Shown piece by piece: positions 5,025-5,141 of a DNA stretch of 5,141 nt; position 1 is the stretch's first letter, and each line of letters begins with the position of its first letter. The DNA is taken from NCBI GenBank assembly GCA_947305045.1, contig CAMZCW010000178.1:1-5141 (forward strand). The letters run 5' to 3'. The stretch is from an uncultured Bacteroidales bacterium. GTDB lineage: Bacteria; Bacteroidota; Bacteroidia; Bacteroidales; UBA932. The translations under genes and the position numbers were made by a program. The notes under the pieces are model-generated. The model was not told the DNA's origin, did not search any database, and saw nothing but the letters and a program-made list of their open reading frames with translations.

Positions 5025-5097
5025 ATTGTTTTGTGTTTTGGTTGCGGAATAGGATACCGACGCACAAAACAAATCTTTCCGTCTTTTACAGTTTTTC

Positions 5098-5124
5098 CTG
5101 GAGGATGATAAAACAATCCTCCGG
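5098..5124. promoter_or_regulatory. GC-rich hairpin at the right edge
   Basis: GGAGGAT (5100-5106) pairs perfectly with ATCCTCC (5116-5122) around GATAAAACA, extended by a T-G wobble (5099/5123) and a C-G pair (5098/5124). No T-run follows on either strand, so it is not an obvious terminator. It lies about 75 bp upstream of the HAD-like ATG and covers a possible plus-strand ATG at 5105. It could be an operator or a translation-blocking hairpin. Confidence 0.4.
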
Positions 5125-5141
5125 ATTACAGATTGATTTAG
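5105..5141 (+). CDS. Possible start of a plus-strand gene leaving the window
   Basis: An ATG at 5105 opens a frame (MIKQSSGLQIDL) that has no stop before the window ends. GGAGG lies directly against the ATG, too close for a normal ribosome binding site, and the ATG sits inside a hairpin. Twelve codons cannot establish a gene. I list it because it would be divergent from the HAD-like ORF and would explain the otherwise empty right end (5025-5141). Confidence 0.15.
   Translation, partial: MIKQSSGLQIDL

Noticed and set aside
4620..5030. CRISPR array
   Set aside because: Repeated words are short and irregularly spaced; there is no repeat of 24 bases or more with uniform spacers.

Overview
The window looks like an accessory region of a Bacteroidales genome, or of a phage or integrative element living in one. 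Three things point there. The partial sigma factor is of the Bacteroidetes RpoD type (N-terminus MQQLKIT, no region 1.1). Two exact TAnnTTTG boxes, the Bacteroidetes -7 element, lie in the only divergent intergenic gap between confident genes. Start codons generally lack Shine-Dalgarno sequences. G+C is about 50-55% by eye up to position ~4600, then falls to roughly 30% between ~4620 and ~5030.

Layout, left to right. (1) Positions 1-727, minus strand: an RpoD-family sigma factor, cut off by the window edge before its -35-binding helix-turn-helix. (2) Positions 815-2412, plus strand: a two-gene operon with a 4-bp ATGA overlap, encoding a double SIS-domain protein and a 191-aa protein I do not recognise. 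(3) Positions 2361-4127, minus strand: a tight three-gene operon encoding an HD-domain hydrolase, a small PARP-like ADP-ribosyltransferase (ART) fold protein and a NADAR-family protein. Gaps are 4 bp and 2 bp. Its 3' end overlaps the 191-aa gene by 52 bp, tail to tail. (4) Positions 4215-4568, plus strand: a self-contained unit of promoter, 78-aa acidic ORF and intrinsic terminator. (5) Positions 4581-5024, minus strand: an AT-rich ORF that reads like a HAD-fold protein with lost catalytic acids, in DNA packed with short inverted repeats. (6) At the right edge, a hairpin and a possible start of another plus-strand gene.

The most interesting item is the HD-ART-NADAR operon. NADAR proteins remove ADP-ribose from guanosine in nucleic acids and act as antitoxins to DarT-type toxins. 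Here the NADAR partner is instead a short PARP-like protein with His and Tyr of the H-Y-E triad but Asn where PARP1 has Glu. An HD phosphohydrolase leads the operon. This suggests a three-component ADP-ribosylation toxin/antitoxin or anti-phage module. That is inference from domain calls read by eye; no search was run.
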